Source: Spirochaetaceae bacterium (GTDB lineage Bacteria > Spirochaetota > Spirochaetia > SZUA-6 > Bin103). From it: a DNA stretch of 61,591 bases. The position numbers and the translations under genes were made by a program. The notes beneath the pieces were generated by a model, which saw only the letters and a program-made list of their open reading frames with translations, was not told the DNA's origin and made no database searches. The stretch lies in NCBI GenBank assembly GCA_028820215.1, contig JAPPKD010000042.1, forward strand, positions 1 to 61,591. The letters are read 5' to 3'. The first letter of the stretch is position 1; each line of letters begins with the position of its first letter. Positions 61,542-61,591 of this stretch are shown in pieces.

Positions 61542-61591
61542 CCCGGCTTATTCGTGTAGGAGAGGAGAAAAAGTAGGCGCGTCCGCCGATT

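Overview
The window is a GC-rich, densely coded stretch of bacterial chromosome. It contains no rRNA, tRNA, CRISPR array or core housekeeping cluster that I could recognise. The make-up suggests an uncultured diderm bacterium: a lipobox lipoprotein, a MacB-type tripartite efflux set, a probable outer-membrane protein, many phytanoyl-CoA-type (PhyH) dioxygenases, sulfatase, glycoside hydrolases, amidohydrolases and many toxin-antitoxin (TA) modules. Sponge-associated or marine lineages such as high-GC Spirochaetota are one possibility. That is inference; nothing here fixes the taxon.

Layout. 59-2753: a PhyH gene coupled to a tiny Gly-rich membrane protein, then an alpha-L-fucosidase. 2874-5806: a defence/TA island with a broken DUF4160 gene, DUF2442, an XRE regulator, an Uma2 remnant, an MNT-HEPN pair and a NYN nuclease fused to a cold-shock domain. 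5835-9999: two beta-propeller glycosidase-like proteins and a sterol-desaturase-like membrane hydroxylase. 10031-13051: a PP2C-like phosphatase convergent with a two-gene ABC transporter. 13121-17315: three coupled genes led by a PhyH-nitrilase fusion, followed by a Gfo/Idh/MocA dehydrogenase and an AraD1/FAH-type enzyme. 17434-18549: an AT-richer, apparently foreign HEPN-like gene. 18821-22107: two PhyH genes, a lipoprotein and scattered TA pieces. 22201-26732: five minus-strand genes linked by 4-nt overlaps (two propeller glycosidases, VOC, DUF3500, UPF0145). 26796-31202: a MoxR-DUF58 operon and an exported protein ending at a 126-bp MITE-like element. 31340-35701: PhyH, a small membrane protein, paired amidohydrolase-2 proteins and a sulfatase. 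35736-40875: cupin, two ATPase-nuclease-like proteins, an MBL hydrolase and PhyH. 40872-42523: a NAD(P)-binding protein and an acetamidase, in one operon with that PhyH. 42569-44981: two TA modules around a Gfo/Idh/MocA gene, one bounded by duplicated promoters. 44954-46660: a Cox11-like protein divergent from an SDR across a perfect palindrome. 46741-52301: a YIP1-like protein and MacAB-type efflux genes. 52306-59197: NIPSNAP, PhyH, MMSDH-type aldehyde dehydrogenase, DUF309, GNAT, UMF1-type MFS and a PolX protein lacking polymerase acidic residues. 59257-60558: a stand-alone LigD polymerase domain. 60559 to the end: AT-richer DNA with a phage-type tandem-repeat protein.

Two organisational features stand out. 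Genes in operons are mostly joined by ATGA or GTGA overlaps. Many first genes have a TGnTAnnnT-like or TATGCT -10 box ending only 7-12 nt before the start codon, which points to widespread leaderless transcription.

The metabolic genes look like several small catabolic or tailoring operons for sugar acids, sulfated or fucosylated glycans, amides and unknown PhyH substrates.
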